Source of the DNA: an uncultured Collinsella sp.
Lineage (GTDB): Bacteria > Actinomycetota > Coriobacteriia > Coriobacteriales > Coriobacteriaceae
Assembly (NCBI GenBank): GCA_900553935.1
Contig: USFK01000080.1
Coordinates: 1 to 6,511 of the forward strand
DNA: 6,511 nt
Reading direction: 5' to 3'
The position numbers were made by a program, and so were the translations under genes. Below, piece after piece: positions 1 through 6,264 of the stretch. The notes beneath the pieces are model-generated. The model was not told where the DNA came from, searched no databases, and saw only the letters and a list, made by a program, of their open reading frames with translations. Every line of letters starts with the position of its first letter. Position 1 is the first letter of the stretch.

Positions 1-392
1 CATTCGTCGTGATTGCAGATAAAAGCCTCGGGATCCTCGACGCTAAAGAAGACGAGCGTGGGGTCGTTAGGCCCCTCATAGTGCTCGCCCAGGTGCTCTA
101 GATGCTTCCACCCGGCTTCGCGCATTTCGCCTAAAGCCCGGTCATCCAAGCCGGCACGCCCGCGCAAGATGAGCCAGCCATGGCCCGGCCACCAACTCGT
201 GGCCTCAAAGCGCTGGTTTTGCAGCAGCTCTTGCCACACATCTTTGGTGCGCGCTGTTACAAACCACAGCTTGCCATCCTGGATCTGCGCAAACGAAAAC
301 GGACGCACATGAGGCTGTCCGTCAACGCTCGTCGCCAAATACCATGCCGGCACCGACGTCAGATACTCCAACACCGTATTCAATCCGTCCAT
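1..392 (-). CDS. PPOX-like FMN-binding split-barrel protein, second tandem copy, 3' end outside window
   Basis: Translating the minus strand from the ATG at 392 gives 130 open codons that run off the left edge, so the stop codon is not seen. The protein is a clear paralogue of the gene at 444-890. Both share PAWYLAT near the N-terminus (residues 15-21 here), then VRPFSFA (29-35), DGKLWF (39-44), KDVW (50-53), W-PG (67-70), AGxKH (95-99) and FFSV (118-121). The early LAT strand followed by VRPF is typical of small pyridoxamine-5'-phosphate-oxidase-like proteins, which usually bind FMN or a related flavin as dimers; many members have unknown substrates. The start is supported by a strong Shine-Dalgarno AGGAGG four bases before the ATG, and by alignment with the paralogue. 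The gap to the upstream paralogue is only about 50 bp, so co-transcription is likely. By comparison with the 148-residue copy, perhaps 10-20 residues are missing. The specific activity is not known. Confidence 0.85.
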   Translation of the reverse strand, partial: MDGLNTVLEYLTSVPAWYLATSVDGQPHVRPFSFAQIQDGKLWFVTARTKDVWQELLQNQRFEATSWWPGHGWLILRGRAGLDDRALGEMREAGWKHLEHLGEHYEGPNDPTLVFFSVEDPEAFICNHDE

Positions 393-443
393 GTGTCCTC
401 CTGGCGCTAGCTAATTCGGAACGGGTAGTTAATTTGAGACGCG

Positions 444-890
444 CTAGAGCTCCAGGCGCTCCTCGCTGCCGTCGATATCACAGAAGCGCGCGGCAATGTT
501 GCGGACCGAAAAGAAAGCAAGGCGGCCGTCGTTGGCACTCTCGTGTTCCTCGCCAATGCCCACCATGTGCTTAAAACCCGCTTGACGCACCTTGTCGCTC
601 GCAACTGCGTCGTCCTCAAGTGCGGCTTCGCCGGTCAATACGATCCAACATTCCCCCGGCTTCCAGCCCGAGAGCTCAAACTTGGGATTCGCACTCAGCT
701 CCGCCCACACGTCCTTGTCGCGCGACGTGCAAAACCACAACTTACCGTCATCGACCATGGCAAAAGAAAACGGCCTCACACGAGGCTGATGCCCGTCGGC
801 CACATCGGTCGTGGCCAGATACCACGCCGGAATGCGCCTGAGATATGAACAGGCGCGCTCAAGCTGAGCCGTGCGATCGTTGTCGGTCAT
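444..890 (-). CDS. PPOX-like FMN-binding split-barrel protein, first tandem copy
   Basis: This is a complete 148-residue soluble protein without signal peptide or membrane segment. It shows the pattern of small pyridoxamine-5'-phosphate-oxidase-like proteins: an N-terminal helix, a strand with PAWYLAT (21-27), then RVRPFSFA (37-44), DGKLWFCTSRDKDVW (48-62), a GWKPGECWIVLTGEA strand pair (75-89) and a C-terminal FFSV strand (126-129). Family members generally bind FMN in a split beta-barrel at a dimer interface; the substrate cannot be read from the sequence, and true PdxH is longer. The gene starts 30 bp after the ecfT stop. A modest purine-rich site (AAAGGGG) lies five bases before the ATG. 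Its place at the end of an FMN-riboswitch-controlled riboflavin transporter operon fits a flavin-using protein whose synthesis tracks flavin supply, but that link is inference. About half the aligned residues match the next gene (1-392), so the pair arose by duplication. Confidence 0.88.
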   Translation of the reverse strand: MTDNDRTAQLERACSYLRRIPAWYLATTDVADGHQPRVRPFSFAMVDDGKLWFCTSRDKDVWAELSANPKFELSGWKPGECWIVLTGEAALEDDAVASDKVRQAGFKHMVGIGEEHESANDGRLAFFSVRNIAARFCDIDGSEERLEL

Positions 891-920
891 AGGGACCCCT
901 TTCTTGCGCTCGAATCGCGC

Positions 921-1721
921 CTAAACAAGTTGAAGGTTGATGACGATGACACAGATGAGCAGCAGCGCCGTCACCACCGCAGCCAGCGCATCCCCGCGGC
1001 GAAATGCAAGCGCATGCAGGCGCGTGCGGCCCTGCTCACCGTGATAGCAGCGTGCATCCATGGCAGCAGACAGCGTCTCGGCATGGCGGAAAACGCCCGT
1101 GAACAGCGGAATCGCCACACTGCCGAGCATACGCACGCCGCCGAGCGGACCTCCCGTCACGCGTGCACCGCGGCTTGCCTGCGCATCGGCCGTCTGCTTC
1201 ATCTCGGTGGCAAACTGCGGCATAAAGCGTAGCGCGATACCCATGATCATGCCGAGCTCGTGCGCAGGAAGTCCCACACGCGCAAACGGCGCGAGCAGGC
1301 GCTCAAAGCCCGCGGTGAGGTCGAGCGTGGGCGTGGTGAGCGTAATGGCGCTCATGCCGGACATCATCAACGTCAGGCGGCACGCCATAAAGGCGGCAGA
1401 ACGCAGTGAGCCCTCGCTTATCTGCAGAAAGCCGAGCTGCCACAGGATGCGCCCACTCTGATCGGTAAACAAGTTGAGCACCGCGACCACGACGACGATT
1501 GCCAGCAGCGGTGCCATCGATGATAGGACCCGGCGCAACGGCACCCGGGACACGGCATAGATCAGCACGACGAAAATTGCGACCGGGGCCAGTCCGCGGA
1601 AGCCGCCGACGGTCAGCGTCGTGATCAAAAACACAAAGCCCAGGAGCAGCTTGGTGCGCGGATCCAGGCGATGGATCGCACTATCGCCGGGATAGTAACT
1701 GCCAAACGAAAACGCCTCCAT
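921..1721 (-). CDS. ecfT: ECF transporter transmembrane coupling protein EcfT
   Basis: This 266-residue membrane protein is the energy-coupling (T) subunit of an energy-coupling factor vitamin transporter; it links the ATPase subunits to the substrate-binding S component. The N-terminus has the usual YYPGDSAIHRLDPRTKL stretch (9-24), followed by hydrophobic segments around 25-60 and 68-84, and a last one at 244-264. The long cytoplasmic coupling helices carry the two Ala-Arg-type motifs that dock into the ATPases: ASRG (182-185) and AMDARCY (220-226). Its length and motif order are those of a full-length EcfT. The ATG overlaps the ecfA stop by one base (TAATG) and has a strong Shine-Dalgarno, AGGAGG, seven to eight bases upstream. 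Both facts support this start and indicate tight operon coupling. Because a riboflavin S component is encoded two genes upstream, this EcfT probably serves riboflavin first; sharing with unlinked S components cannot be excluded. Confidence 0.95.
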   Translation of the reverse strand: MEAFSFGSYYPGDSAIHRLDPRTKLLLGFVFLITTLTVGGFRGLAPVAIFVVLIYAVSRVPLRRVLSSMAPLLAIVVVVAVLNLFTDQSGRILWQLGFLQISEGSLRSAAFMACRLTLMMSGMSAITLTTPTLDLTAGFERLLAPFARVGLPAHELGMIMGIALRFMPQFATEMKQTADAQASRGARVTGGPLGGVRMLGSVAIPLFTGVFRHAETLSAAMDARCYHGEQGRTRLHALAFRRGDALAAVVTALLLICVIVINLQLV

Positions 1722-3625
1722 TAGCAGCCCTCCTCTCGCGCGACCGTCTTGGATTTAGCAATGTCCGAGACGTTAGAAGAACCGTCTGAGCGACCGATCA
1801 GCAAATTTGCCAACTCGTCGGCCAACGACTCAACCGTATAGAGCCCGCCGCAACGCAGCGGCACGCCCGCTTCCGCGAGCGCCAAAGCCATGCGCTGGGC
1901 GGCGGGAACGCCCAAGCCGATCGACTTGAGCTCATCGGCATGTGCAAACACCTGCGCGGGGGTTCCCTCGGCAAACACCGCACCTTCGTTCATCACGACG
2001 ATGCGGTCGCAGCAGTTGGCCAGGTCATTCATACTGTGTGAGACCATGACGACGGTCAGGCCCCCATGGTGAAGTCGATCGATGAGCTCCAGGAAATCAC
2101 TGCGCGCCGCCGGATCGAGCCCCGCCATGGGTTCATCGAGCACCAGGACTTCGGGCTCCATGGCGAGCACACCGGCGAATGCCACGCGCCGTTGCTGACC
2201 GCCCGAAAGCTCGAAGGGACTCTTGTCGCCGACCGTGGAAAGGTCGAGGCCCACGCGCGAGAGCGACGACTCGACGCGACGGTCGACTTCATCTTGCGGC
2301 AAGCCAAGGTTGTGCGGGCCAAACGCCACGTCCTGCGTCACGGTTTCGGCAAACAGCTGACGCTCGGGATATTGAAACACCACGCCGACCTTGGCCTTAA
2401 CCGCGGCGGCGTCTTTCTTGTTTGCCAGGTCGAGCCCCAACGCGTAAACGGAACCCTCCTGGGGGCGAATCAAACCGTTGAGATGCTGGACCAGCGTCGA
2501 CTTACCCGAACCGGTATGACCTGCTAAGCCCAGGAACTCGCCGCGACGCACCGTCAGCGATACATCGCGCAGCGCCCACGGGCTGCTGGGGTCGTTTCCC
2601 CAGAGAGCCTGTTTGCTCGATTTGCCTGCAACGGCCGAGCGCTTATGCCAGCGGCGGCGCTCGCGGGCGCTCAGCGAGTAACTATGCGAGAGGTGCGAAA
2701 TCTCGATGACGGGCTCCGACGCGGCTGTCCCGTCGGTTGCAGAGGAGGCGTTGTCGAGCACACGAGAATCGGATGCAGAAGGCCGCCCTGCGGTGTCTTC
2801 CCCACTCCGGTCGGCATATACCTGCGCAATCTCGGCGACCATATCCGCCTCGCGCACCTGCGCATGAACGGGCACGCCCTTCGCACGAAGCGCCATGCCC
2901 AAGCAGCACGACGCCGGCATATCCAGGTTGAGCTCCACGAGCCCATCTGCCCGCGTCAGAATCTCCTCGGGCGTACCGAGCATGGCAACGCGCCCCGCCC
3001 GAAACACCGCGACACGATCGGCCTCGGCGGCCTCTTCCATAAAGTGCGTAATCATCACGATGGTCATGCCGCGTTCGTGCAGCACGTGACAGGCCTTCAT
3101 AAGGCCCTTGCGCCCGCGCGGATCGAGCATCGAGGACGCCTCGTCCAAAATGAGCACGCGCGGTTCCATGGCGAGCACACCGGCAAGCGCCACACGCTGC
3201 TTTTGACCGCCCGAAAGCGCATGGGTCTCGTGGCGCTCAAAGCCCACCAGGCCCACGCCCTTCAGCGCCTCGCGTACACGCTGCGCAATTTGTGCAGATG
3301 GCACGCCAAGGTTTTCGGGACCAAACGCAACATCATCTTCGACAAGCGTTGCCACCAGCTGGTCATCGGGATTCTGGAATACCATGCCCGCGGTCGAACG
3401 AATGTCGTAGACCAGCTCGGGATCGGACGCATCCATGCCGTTGATGCGTACCGTGCCCGCATCGGGCTGCAGCAGCGCATTCAGATGCTTGGCAAACGTC
3501 GACTTGCCCGACCCATTGCCACCGAGGATACAGAAAAACTCCCCGTCCTCGATGTTCAGATCGACGCCGTCGAGTGCCGGTACGGCACCGTCATAGCTAA
3601 AGGAAACGCCCTGACACTCAATCAT
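1721..3625 (-). CDS. ecfA: ECF transporter ATPase, fused EcfA1-EcfA2 in one chain
   Basis: This 634-residue protein holds two complete ABC ATPase domains that are separate proteins in most ECF transporters. Half one (about 1-235) has Walker A GGNGSGKST (35-43), Q-loop FQNPDDQ (83-89), signature LSGGQKQR (137-144), Walker B ending LILDEASSMLD (158-168) and switch His194; the DEASSMLD form is EcfA1-like. Half two (about 305-560) has Walker A GHTGSGKST (369-377), Q-loop FQYPERQLF (417-425), signature LSGGQQRR (473-480), Walker B ending LVLDEPMAGLDP (494-505) and His530, typical of EcfA2. All catalytic residues are present in both halves, so both sites look active. A low-complexity linker rich in Ser, Ala, Asp and Thr (about 270-305) and a basic insert (321-339, RERRRWHKR) lie between them. 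The ATG overlaps the ribU stop (ATGA), and only a weak AAAGG precedes it, so translational coupling to ribU is likely. Hydrolysis powers vitamin release at the cytoplasmic membrane. Confidence 0.96.
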   Translation of the reverse strand: MIECQGVSFSYDGAVPALDGVDLNIEDGEFFCILGGNGSGKSTFAKHLNALLQPDAGTVRINGMDASDPELVYDIRSTAGMVFQNPDDQLVATLVEDDVAFGPENLGVPSAQIAQRVREALKGVGLVGFERHETHALSGGQKQRVALAGVLAMEPRVLILDEASSMLDPRGRKGLMKACHVLHERGMTIVMITHFMEEAAEADRVAVFRAGRVAMLGTPEEILTRADGLVELNLDMPASCCLGMALRAKGVPVHAQVREADMVAEIAQVYADRSGEDTAGRPSASDSRVLDNASSATDGTAASEPVIEISHLSHSYSLSARERRRWHKRSAVAGKSSKQALWGNDPSSPWALRDVSLTVRRGEFLGLAGHTGSGKSTLVQHLNGLIRPQEGSVYALGLDLANKKDAAAVKAKVGVVFQYPERQLFAETVTQDVAFGPHNLGLPQDEVDRRVESSLSRVGLDLSTVGDKSPFELSGGQQRRVAFAGVLAMEPEVLVLDEPMAGLDPAARSDFLELIDRLHHGGLTVVMVSHSMNDLANCCDRIVVMNEGAVFAEGTPAQVFAHADELKSIGLGVPAAQRMALALAEAGVPLRCGGLYTVESLADELANLLIGRSDGSSNVSDIAKSKTVAREEGC

Positions 3626-4212
3626 GCGCGGCCTTTGACCTGGTCCTTTTTAGGCGTGATGAGGTTGGAGACCGCCTTGTACACCGCAAGTGTCAATACC
3701 GAGTTAAGGACGGTCTTGATAAGGTTGAACGGCAGCACGGCAGGAACCATGAGCGGGGCGATCACATCGACCGAGCCATACCAGAACCATACGCCAATGG
3801 TAAGGTTTGCGACCATAGACAACGCCGTAGCGGCAATGACGCCGAGCACCAGGCCAATCACGGCACCCTTATAGGTATGCATCTTCTGGTAGACGATGGC
3901 CGCGGGCAGAATGTAGCCCAGCGTGGCAACCAGGTTCATAAGCGCGCCGACCCAGTCACCCGTGGTGAGCGCATGGATAACGATCGCCATAGCGGCAACA
4001 GCGGTACCGGCACCGGGGCCATACGCAAACCCGCACACCATCGCCGGCACCAGCGACGGGTCATACGTCAAAAACGGCGCGGAGGGAAGGATGGGTAGCT
4101 GCACATACATAAACAACGCGCTCAAGGCACACATCAACGCCATGGTAACGAGCTGTTTGGTGCTCCACCTATTCGTGTTCTCAAAATGGATATGCTGCGA
4201 CTGTTCAGACAT
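3622..4212 (-). CDS. ribU: Riboflavin ECF transporter S component RibU
   Basis: This 196-residue integral membrane protein is the substrate-capturing subunit of a riboflavin ECF transporter. It has about six hydrophobic segments (roughly 21-38, 53-80, 88-108, 115-136, 140-159 and 162-185), starting after a polar N-terminus. The first helix has small residues spaced as in S components (A25, A29, A32), which contact EcfT. FLTYDPSLVPAM (47-58) followed by GFAYGPGAG (61-69) and PFNLIKTVLNS (161-171) resemble RibU, and the preceding FMN riboswitch independently supports riboflavin as the substrate. The chosen start is the second Met of the open frame. The upstream Met at 4233 lies within the conserved GGAUGAAA of the riboswitch, whereas the ATG at 4212 follows AGGTGA at a workable distance. 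The stop overlaps the ecfA start by four bases. Another flavin or a thiamin-like substrate is possible but less likely. Confidence 0.92.
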   Translation of the reverse strand: MSEQSQHIHFENTNRWSTKQLVTMALMCALSALFMYVQLPILPSAPFLTYDPSLVPAMVCGFAYGPGAGTAVAAMAIVIHALTTGDWVGALMNLVATLGYILPAAIVYQKMHTYKGAVIGLVLGVIAATALSMVANLTIGVWFWYGSVDVIAPLMVPAVLPFNLIKTVLNSVLTLAVYKAVSNLITPKKDQVKGRA

Positions 4213-4227
4213 AAGATCACCTGCCTC
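4213..4227 (-). promoter_or_regulatory. ribU ribosome-binding site, partly inside riboswitch P1
   Basis: On the minus strand the bases before the ribU ATG read GAGGCAGGTGATCTT. The AGGTGA (and possibly GAGG) can serve as Shine-Dalgarno and decides the start at 4212. The GAGGCAG part can also pair with CTGTTTC at 4401-4407 to close the riboswitch P1 stem (seven pairs including two G-U). FMN binding would then hide part of the ribosome site. The pairing is visible; the control mode is inferred. Confidence 0.6.
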
Positions 4228-4407
4228 TTTCATCCGGACTCTAACCGTTGGTACTGGGATCTCACCAGTTCAGCCGGCATGCGAACCAACGCACACACGG
4301 GTCGCGGACTCATCGGCTCGGTCGCAGACGCCTCGCCTACGCCACGGCACCCCTTTGGCACCGCCCGATTTACCGCCAGTGGGGAATTTCACCCCGCCCT
4401 GAAACAG
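4221..4407 (-). ncRNA. FMN riboswitch (RFN element)
   Basis: On the minus strand this 187-base leader has the conserved blocks of the FMN riboswitch in order: AGGGCGGGGTGAAATTCCC (P2 side), then CTGGCGGTAA, AGTCCGCGACCCGTGTG, the CTGGTGAGATCCCAG hairpin, CCAACGGTTAGAGTCCGGAT and GAAAGAGGCAG. It binds flavin mononucleotide and usually turns riboflavin synthesis or uptake genes off when FMN is plentiful. P1 forms between 4401-4407 and 4221-4227. The variable P3 arm between the GGTAA and AGTCCGCGA blocks is long (stem ends near 4369 and 4312, about 58 bases). The element ends a few bases before the ribU ATG, and I see no U-run terminator between them, so translational control is more likely than attenuation. 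It directly supports the assignment of the downstream transporter to riboflavin. Confidence 0.96.
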
Positions 4408-4415
4408 CAATTGCA

Positions 4416-4443
4416 AGTGTAGCACGAGCAATCGTTCATGCAA
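4416..4443 (-). promoter_or_regulatory. Candidate sigma-70-type promoter for the riboflavin uptake operon
   Basis: On the minus strand a TTGCAT (4443-4438) is followed after 16 bases by TACACT (4421-4416), which carries an extended -10 TG one base upstream (TGCTACACT). Transcription would begin around 4408-4412, directly at the 5' side of riboswitch P1. That position, more than the box scores, makes the call plausible. No start-site data are available from sequence alone. Confidence 0.5.
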
Positions 4444-4610
4444 GTATGCCAAGGGTAATTTGTGGCGGGGATCAGTTGCCGCAGCAGCCGCGTTCCCCAC
4501 CCATCCCAAAGTAGCGCGCCTTTCGCGGCAAAGCCGCGAAACAGCGACCGGGACACGTATTCCCAACAACCAAGTCCTCCGCCCACGCCGACCTCAAGGC
4601 CGTAAACGCA
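4444..4610. other. Non-coding spacer between promoter and large palindrome
   Basis: This GC-rich stretch lies between the candidate promoter and the 143-bp palindrome. Apart from the small hairpin at 4521-4541 I see no gene, RNA family or known regulatory motif. Open frames crossing it lack ribosome sites and recognisable protein features, and they run into the riboswitch or the palindrome. Confidence 0.5.
4521..4541. repeat. Perfect 9-bp-stem hairpin in intergenic spacer
   Basis: The sequence reads TTTCGCGGC, AAA, GCCGCGAAA: nine perfect pairs around a three-base loop. No T-run follows on either strand, so it is not a canonical intrinsic terminator. It could be a weak terminator, an RNA-stability element at the groEL 3' end, or a REP-like unit. 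The structure is certain; the role is not. Confidence 0.75.
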
Positions 4611-4753
4611 GGGAATCCGGGGGCGTGACGGGGTTTCTCTCCGGAACATTCCGCAGGACGCAAAGAGGCTCCGCAGCGCGAAGCGCGATGCGAAGCCTCT
4701 TTGCATGTCCGAGGACGTTCCGGAGAGAAGCCCCGTCACGCCCCCGGATTCCC
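4611..4753. repeat. 143-bp near-perfect inverted repeat downstream of groEL
   Basis: Two 65-base arms (4611-4675 and 4689-4753) are inverted copies around a 13-base centre (4676-4688). From the outside inward, 23 bases match exactly, then one mismatch, 13 matches, a 12-base unlike patch, 11 matches, one mismatch and four matches. The centre itself can fold (GCGC, GAA, GCGC). The repeat begins 26 bases after the groEL stop and lies wholly in non-coding DNA, in a tandem (not convergent) spacer. Transcribed, it would form a long double-stranded hairpin able to stop polymerase, protect the groEL mRNA end or attract RNase III. There is no following U-run, no ORF and no target-site duplication that I can recognise, so it could equally be a REP- or MITE-like repeated element. 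The palindrome is directly visible; function is inference. Confidence 0.93.
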
Positions 4754-4779
4754 GGTGGGAGTTCTAGACCTTGTCGGCC

Positions 4780-6264
4780 TTAGTACATACCGCCGCCCTG
4801 CTGACCAGCGGTAGCAGCAGCGATAGCGTCCTCAAGCTGAGTGTTCTTGGGCACATCGGAGACGGTAGCCTCGGTGATGAGGATCAGGCTGGCGACAGAA
4901 GCAGCGTTCTGCAGGGTGACGCGGCTGACCTTGACGGGGTCGAGGACGCCCATCTCGATCATATCGCCCCACTCGCCGTTGGCAGAGTTGAGACCCTGGC
5001 CGGCGGGCAGCTCGGCAACCTTGTCGACCACGACAGCGCCCTCAAAGCCAGCGTTCTTGGCGATGGTGGCGACCGGAGCGGTCAGAGCCTTCTTGACGAT
5101 GTCGACACCGATCTTCTCCTCGGGGTCGTCGAGCTCAACGGCGTCGAGCGCAGGAGCAGCGTCCATGAAGGCGACGCCGCCACCGGCGACAATGCCCTCC
5201 TCGACAGCAGCGCGGGTTGCCTGCAGGGCGTCCTCGACGCGGTGCTTGATCTCCTTGAGCTCGGACTCGGTAGCAGCGCCGACCTTGATGACGGCAACGC
5301 CACCGGAGAGCTTGGCCAGGCGCTCCTGGAGCTTCTCACGGTCGAAGTCAGAGGTGGTGTTCTCCATCTCGCCCTTGATCTGAGCGATGCGGGCGTCGAT
5401 GGCCTCCTTGGAGCCAGCGCCGCCGACGACGACGGTGTTGTCCTTGGAGATAGTGACGGACTTAGCGGTACCGAGCATATCGGCGGTGATGTCAGCAACC
5501 TTCACGCCCAGCTCGTCCAGAGCAGCCTGGCCACCGGTGAGGACGGCGATGTCCTCCAGGATGCGCTTGCGGCGATCGCCGTAGCCCGGGGCCTTGACGG
5601 CGCAGACGTTGAGGGCACCACGGATCTTGTTGAGGACGAGGGTCGGCAGAGCCTCGCCATCGATGTCCTCAGCGATGATGAGCAGGCCACGGCCAGCGCG
5701 CTGGACAGCCTCGAGAACAGGCATGATGTCCTGGACGCTGGAGATCTTCTGGTCGGTGATGAGGATGTACGGATCCTTCATCACGGCCTCCATGCGGTCG
5801 TTATCCGTGACGAAGTAAGCGGAGACGTAGCCCTTGTCGAACTGCATGCCCTCGACGGTGTCGATGGTGATGTCGAACGTCTGGGAATCCTCGACGGTGA
5901 TGACGCCGTCCTTGCCCACGACCTCCATGGCCTCGGCGATCTTCTCGCCGACCTCGGGGTCACCGGCGGAGATGGTACCGACGGAAGCAATCTGCTCCTT
6001 GGTCTCGACCGGCTTGGCCTGCTTCTTCATCTCGGCGACGGCGGCGTTGACGGCCTTGTCGATGCCGCGCTTGAGGTCCATCGGGTTCATGCCAGCGGCG
6101 ACGAACTTCATGCCTTCGTCGACGATGGCCTGGGCGAGCACCGTGGCGGTGGTCGTACCGTCACCGGCGTTGTCGCTCGTCTTCGAGGCGACTTCGCGCA
6201 CCATGGAGGCACCCATGTTTTCGAACTTGTCCTTGAGTTCGATTTCCTTGGCGACGGACATCAT
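4780..6264 (-). CDS. groEL: 60-kDa chaperonin GroEL, 5' end lost at chimeric junction
   Basis: GroEL forms the double-ring ATP-driven protein-folding chamber of the cytosol. The 494 visible codons cover most of the protein: KDKFENMGA (11-19), the ATP-site AGDGTTTATVL (33-43), the apical KGYVSAYF substrate-binding stretch, LLIIAEDIDGEAL, KAPGYGDRRK, AAVEEGIVAGGG, GVLDPVKV and a short GGGMY tail in place of the long GGM repeat of E. coli. Alignment with E. coli GroEL places the first shared residue, the Ser of VSVA, at E. coli position 55. About 53 residues are therefore missing, including the TLGPKGRNV nucleotide-binding loop and the KDG aspartate. The ATG at 6264 is not a real start: it is created where lower-GC foreign sequence meets groEL near 6259-6262, and no credible ribosome site precedes it. 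The intact gene in the source genome is probably normal, about 540-545 codons. No groES is visible because the contig ends here. Confidence 0.95.
   Translation of the reverse strand: MMSVAKEIELKDKFENMGASMVREVASKTSDNAGDGTTTATVLAQAIVDEGMKFVAAGMNPMDLKRGIDKAVNAAVAEMKKQAKPVETKEQIASVGTISAGDPEVGEKIAEAMEVVGKDGVITVEDSQTFDITIDTVEGMQFDKGYVSAYFVTDNDRMEAVMKDPYILITDQKISSVQDIMPVLEAVQRAGRGLLIIAEDIDGEALPTLVLNKIRGALNVCAVKAPGYGDRRKRILEDIAVLTGGQAALDELGVKVADITADMLGTAKSVTISKDNTVVVGGAGSKEAIDARIAQIKGEMENTTSDFDREKLQERLAKLSGGVAVIKVGAATESELKEIKHRVEDALQATRAAVEEGIVAGGGVAFMDAAPALDAVELDDPEEKIGVDIVKKALTAPVATIAKNAGFEGAVVVDKVAELPAGQGLNSANGEWGDMIEMGVLDPVKVSRVTLQNAASVASLILITEATVSDVPKNTQLEDAIAAATAGQQGGGMY

Noticed and set aside
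2645..3874. 409-codon open frame on the plus strand
   Set aside because: It is antisense to the ATPase and ribU genes, has Arg- and His-rich shadow composition, and has no ribosome site or family motif.
4213..4233. Upstream Met as the start of ribU
   Set aside because: This ATG is part of the conserved GGAUGAAA of the riboswitch. The next ATG at 4212 has the ribosome-binding site and fits normal S-component length.
4270..4739. Minus-strand open frames over the riboswitch and intergenic palindrome
   Set aside because: They cross the conserved FMN aptamer or the palindrome, have no supported start, and encode no recognisable protein.
4611..4753. Canonical intrinsic terminator of groEL
   Set aside because: The stem is far longer than usual and no U-run follows on the minus strand. 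Termination remains possible but is not shown.
4611..4753. Insertion-sequence remnant or CRISPR unit
   Set aside because: There is no transposase frame, no clear target duplication, and only one inverted pair with no regularly spaced direct repeats.
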